Shown here piece after piece: positions 63,041 through 64,000 of a DNA stretch of 64,000 nt. Below the pieces are notes generated by a model. It saw only the letters and a program-made list of their open reading frames with translations, ran no database searches and was not told the origin of the DNA. Within the stretch, counting starts at the first letter, position 1; every line of letters starts with the position of its first letter. Position numbers and translations under genes: made by a program. The stretch is from Prostheceraeus crozeri (taxonomy: Eukaryota; Platyhelminthes; Polycladida; Euryleptidae): NCBI GenBank assembly GCA_907163375.1, contig CAJQUW010012909.1, positions 62,001-126,000 on the forward strand. Direction: 5' to 3'.

Positions 63041-63646
63041 TCATTCATCTTGGGAACCAAACCTCATTTCTTCTATAGTTGTCGGTTGATTCAATTTTTC
63101 TATATAAATTTTGATATCTTTAAAATGTTTTCTAACAAAACTAATGGGCATTGATGAATTTAAAAATAATACGTGTGGTAGAATTAGATCTGATAAGTTC
63201 ATCAAGAAATAACAATAACTTACGTTATAGGAAATTCTAAATAGTTCCAAGTTTGCCACAAATCTGTTTTTTTTATTGTCACTCAATTCCAGAATTCTTT
63301 TAAATCCATAACCTTGATAAGCAGCACTTCTCAGCAACGACCCATGGTGCACTTTATCACTTGCAATCAGTTTTGAAATCATAGTAGCACTATCTTCGAT
63401 GGTAATGAAATGTTCTTTTGTAACATTGAACTGAGGAATTGTGGTAGTGTTAAGATACTGTTCTATTTTTACTGTAATATCCTCCACTTGTTTTTGAGAG
63501 TCCAATTTGTTCTTCTTTCTCGATTGAATTTCTAACTTCCACTCTTCAAAGTATTTATTCGCAGTTTCCTTGTGCTCTTCTTTAATTAAGTTTAGTAAAA
63601 TCGGCATGTAAAACGAAAAAGCTTCTGCGGCAGTACGTTTTGGCAT
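63041..63646 (-). CDS. Unknown protein near the right terminus (201 aa)
   Basis: Starts MPKRTAAEAFSFYMPILLN. Mostly helical and charged, with a middle FITIEDSATMISKLIASDKVHHGSLLR and an aromatic-rich part (RISYNVSYCYFLMNLSDLILPHV). No known family. It lacks the clear T-run/A-run start motif of the other C genes, so it could be a later addition or cargo. Open, no break. Confidence 0.5.
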   Translation of the reverse strand: MPKRTAAEAFSFYMPILLNLIKEEHKETANKYFEEWKLEIQSRKKNKLDSQKQVEDITVKIEQYLNTTTIPQFNVTKEHFITIEDSATMISKLIASDKVHHGSLLRSAAYQGYGFKRILELSDNKKNRFVANLELFRISYNVSYCYFLMNLSDLILPHVLFLNSSMPISFVRKHFKDIKIYIEKLNQPTTIEEMRFGSQDE

Positions 63647-63886
63647 TTTGCAATAAGGAAAGAAAACAGTCACTAGTTATGATCAATGGAATTGTAAATG
63701 AAGTCTTACTTCCTACATGCTGCAATTATATGCCACGTCTTTACAAATGAATAAGTGGGTGTAGCAGCTGTTTGTTCTTTCATACATTGTTTCCTTTCAA
63801 ATGTTTGAGTTGGAGGACACAGCTCCTTACACTGAAATGCATTTTATTCATAAATGCGGGAAGCAGATGTTCTCTACCCTTGAATG

Positions 63887-63935
63887 ACAATTGTAAAAGT
63901 ACCTAAACTTATTGTTAAGAATATGTCAATTCCTT
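63887..63935 (-). pseudogene. Internal fragment of the membrane-protein gene, at the right terminus
   Basis: Bases TAAACTTATTGTTAAGAATA and flanks match 61240-61290 within the gene at 60809-61528, in the same orientation. It abuts the inner edge of the right terminal repeat. Confidence 0.75.
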
Positions 63936-63946
63936 CAAATATTTTT

Positions 63947-64000
63947 AGTCACATGACATATTTTAAAAACCTGAAAAATGGATAAAATTCATGAATTTGA
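63947..64000. repeat. Inner part of the right terminal inverted repeat of Polinton C
   Basis: Complement of 46589-46642 with a few differences. By that alignment the remaining 379 bases and the tip lie outside the window. Confidence 0.85.

Larger units (their letters stand above)
46210..64000. mobile_element. Polinton/Maverick C, AT-rich lineage; right end beyond the window
   Basis: Begins AGTAGTATATAGTGTGAC. An inverted copy of 46589-46642 is at 63947-64000, so the right terminus must continue outside, reaching about 64379 by projection (total about 18.2 kb). The gene set is canonical: protease, integrase, capsid, core-like and fibre-like proteins, PolB, ATPase and penton-like protein. Nearly all core genes are open; only the capsid gene appears broken (about one break). 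Very AT-rich, with GC-rich mini-hairpins and short satellites between genes. It looks recent. Confidence 0.9.

Overview
The window is invertebrate-animal (metazoan) genomic DNA crowded with mobile elements. The species cannot be named from sequence. The evidence is three Polinton/Maverick elements, two CR1/Jockey-like LINEs, Penelope-like, Tc1/mariner, hAT and P-type transposon remnants, GT-AG introns and TATA-box promoters, with very little recognisable host coding sequence. The Polintons are treated as genomic fossils throughout.

Layout. (1) 1-5671 is the right-hand part of Polinton A, made of tandem repeats, one small gene and a right terminal region ending in TACTACT. (2) 5672-7216 is unannotated host DNA. 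(3) 7217-31127 is Polinton B, complete end to end: inverted termini starting AGTAGTA and a perfect 6-bp target duplication CAAACA. It carries two RING-like genes, an exonuclease-like gene, packaging ATPase, integrase with chromodomain, capsid and penton-like genes, adenain-like protease, a zinc-finger PolB, an unexpected TBP-like gene beside a pair of paralogous genes, and a right arm of small TATA-driven genes, shared cassettes and a 345-bp satellite. (4) 31134-46209 is host DNA with transposon debris. A P-type fragment is followed by a CR1-like LINE split by a mariner with 41-residue D-D spacing, itself split by a hAT-like element. Then come a tandem pair of Penelope-like fragments, a possible host exon, a second LINE, a Tc1 tail and a perfect foldback. 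(5) 46210 to beyond 64000 is Polinton C, a different and very AT-rich lineage whose right end should lie near 64379. It carries protease, a PLA2-integrase fusion, core-like proteins, capsid, fibre-like protein, protein-primed PolB, ATPase, penton-like, membrane and unknown proteins.

A and B are close relatives: their right arms share cassettes, satellite unit and small genes. C shares only the AGTAGTA terminus and the core gene set. B and C use visibly different gene-start signals: TATA boxes with short leaders in B, and a T-run plus A-run abutting ATG in C. B has roughly half a dozen breaks and C perhaps one in its core genes, so both look fairly recent, with C the younger or better kept.

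Most notable: (a) a two-repeat TATA-binding-protein-like gene in Polinton B next to duplicated, possibly PC4-like genes, suggesting a captured transcription module; (b) an N-terminal PLA2-like domain in one frame with the integrase in C; (c) a 16-bp perfect hairpin almost at the tip of C, with related GC-rich mini-hairpins scattered through it, some in frame inside genes; (d) a uniform start-codon motif across the C genes; (e) a three-level nest of transposons with every target duplication visible.
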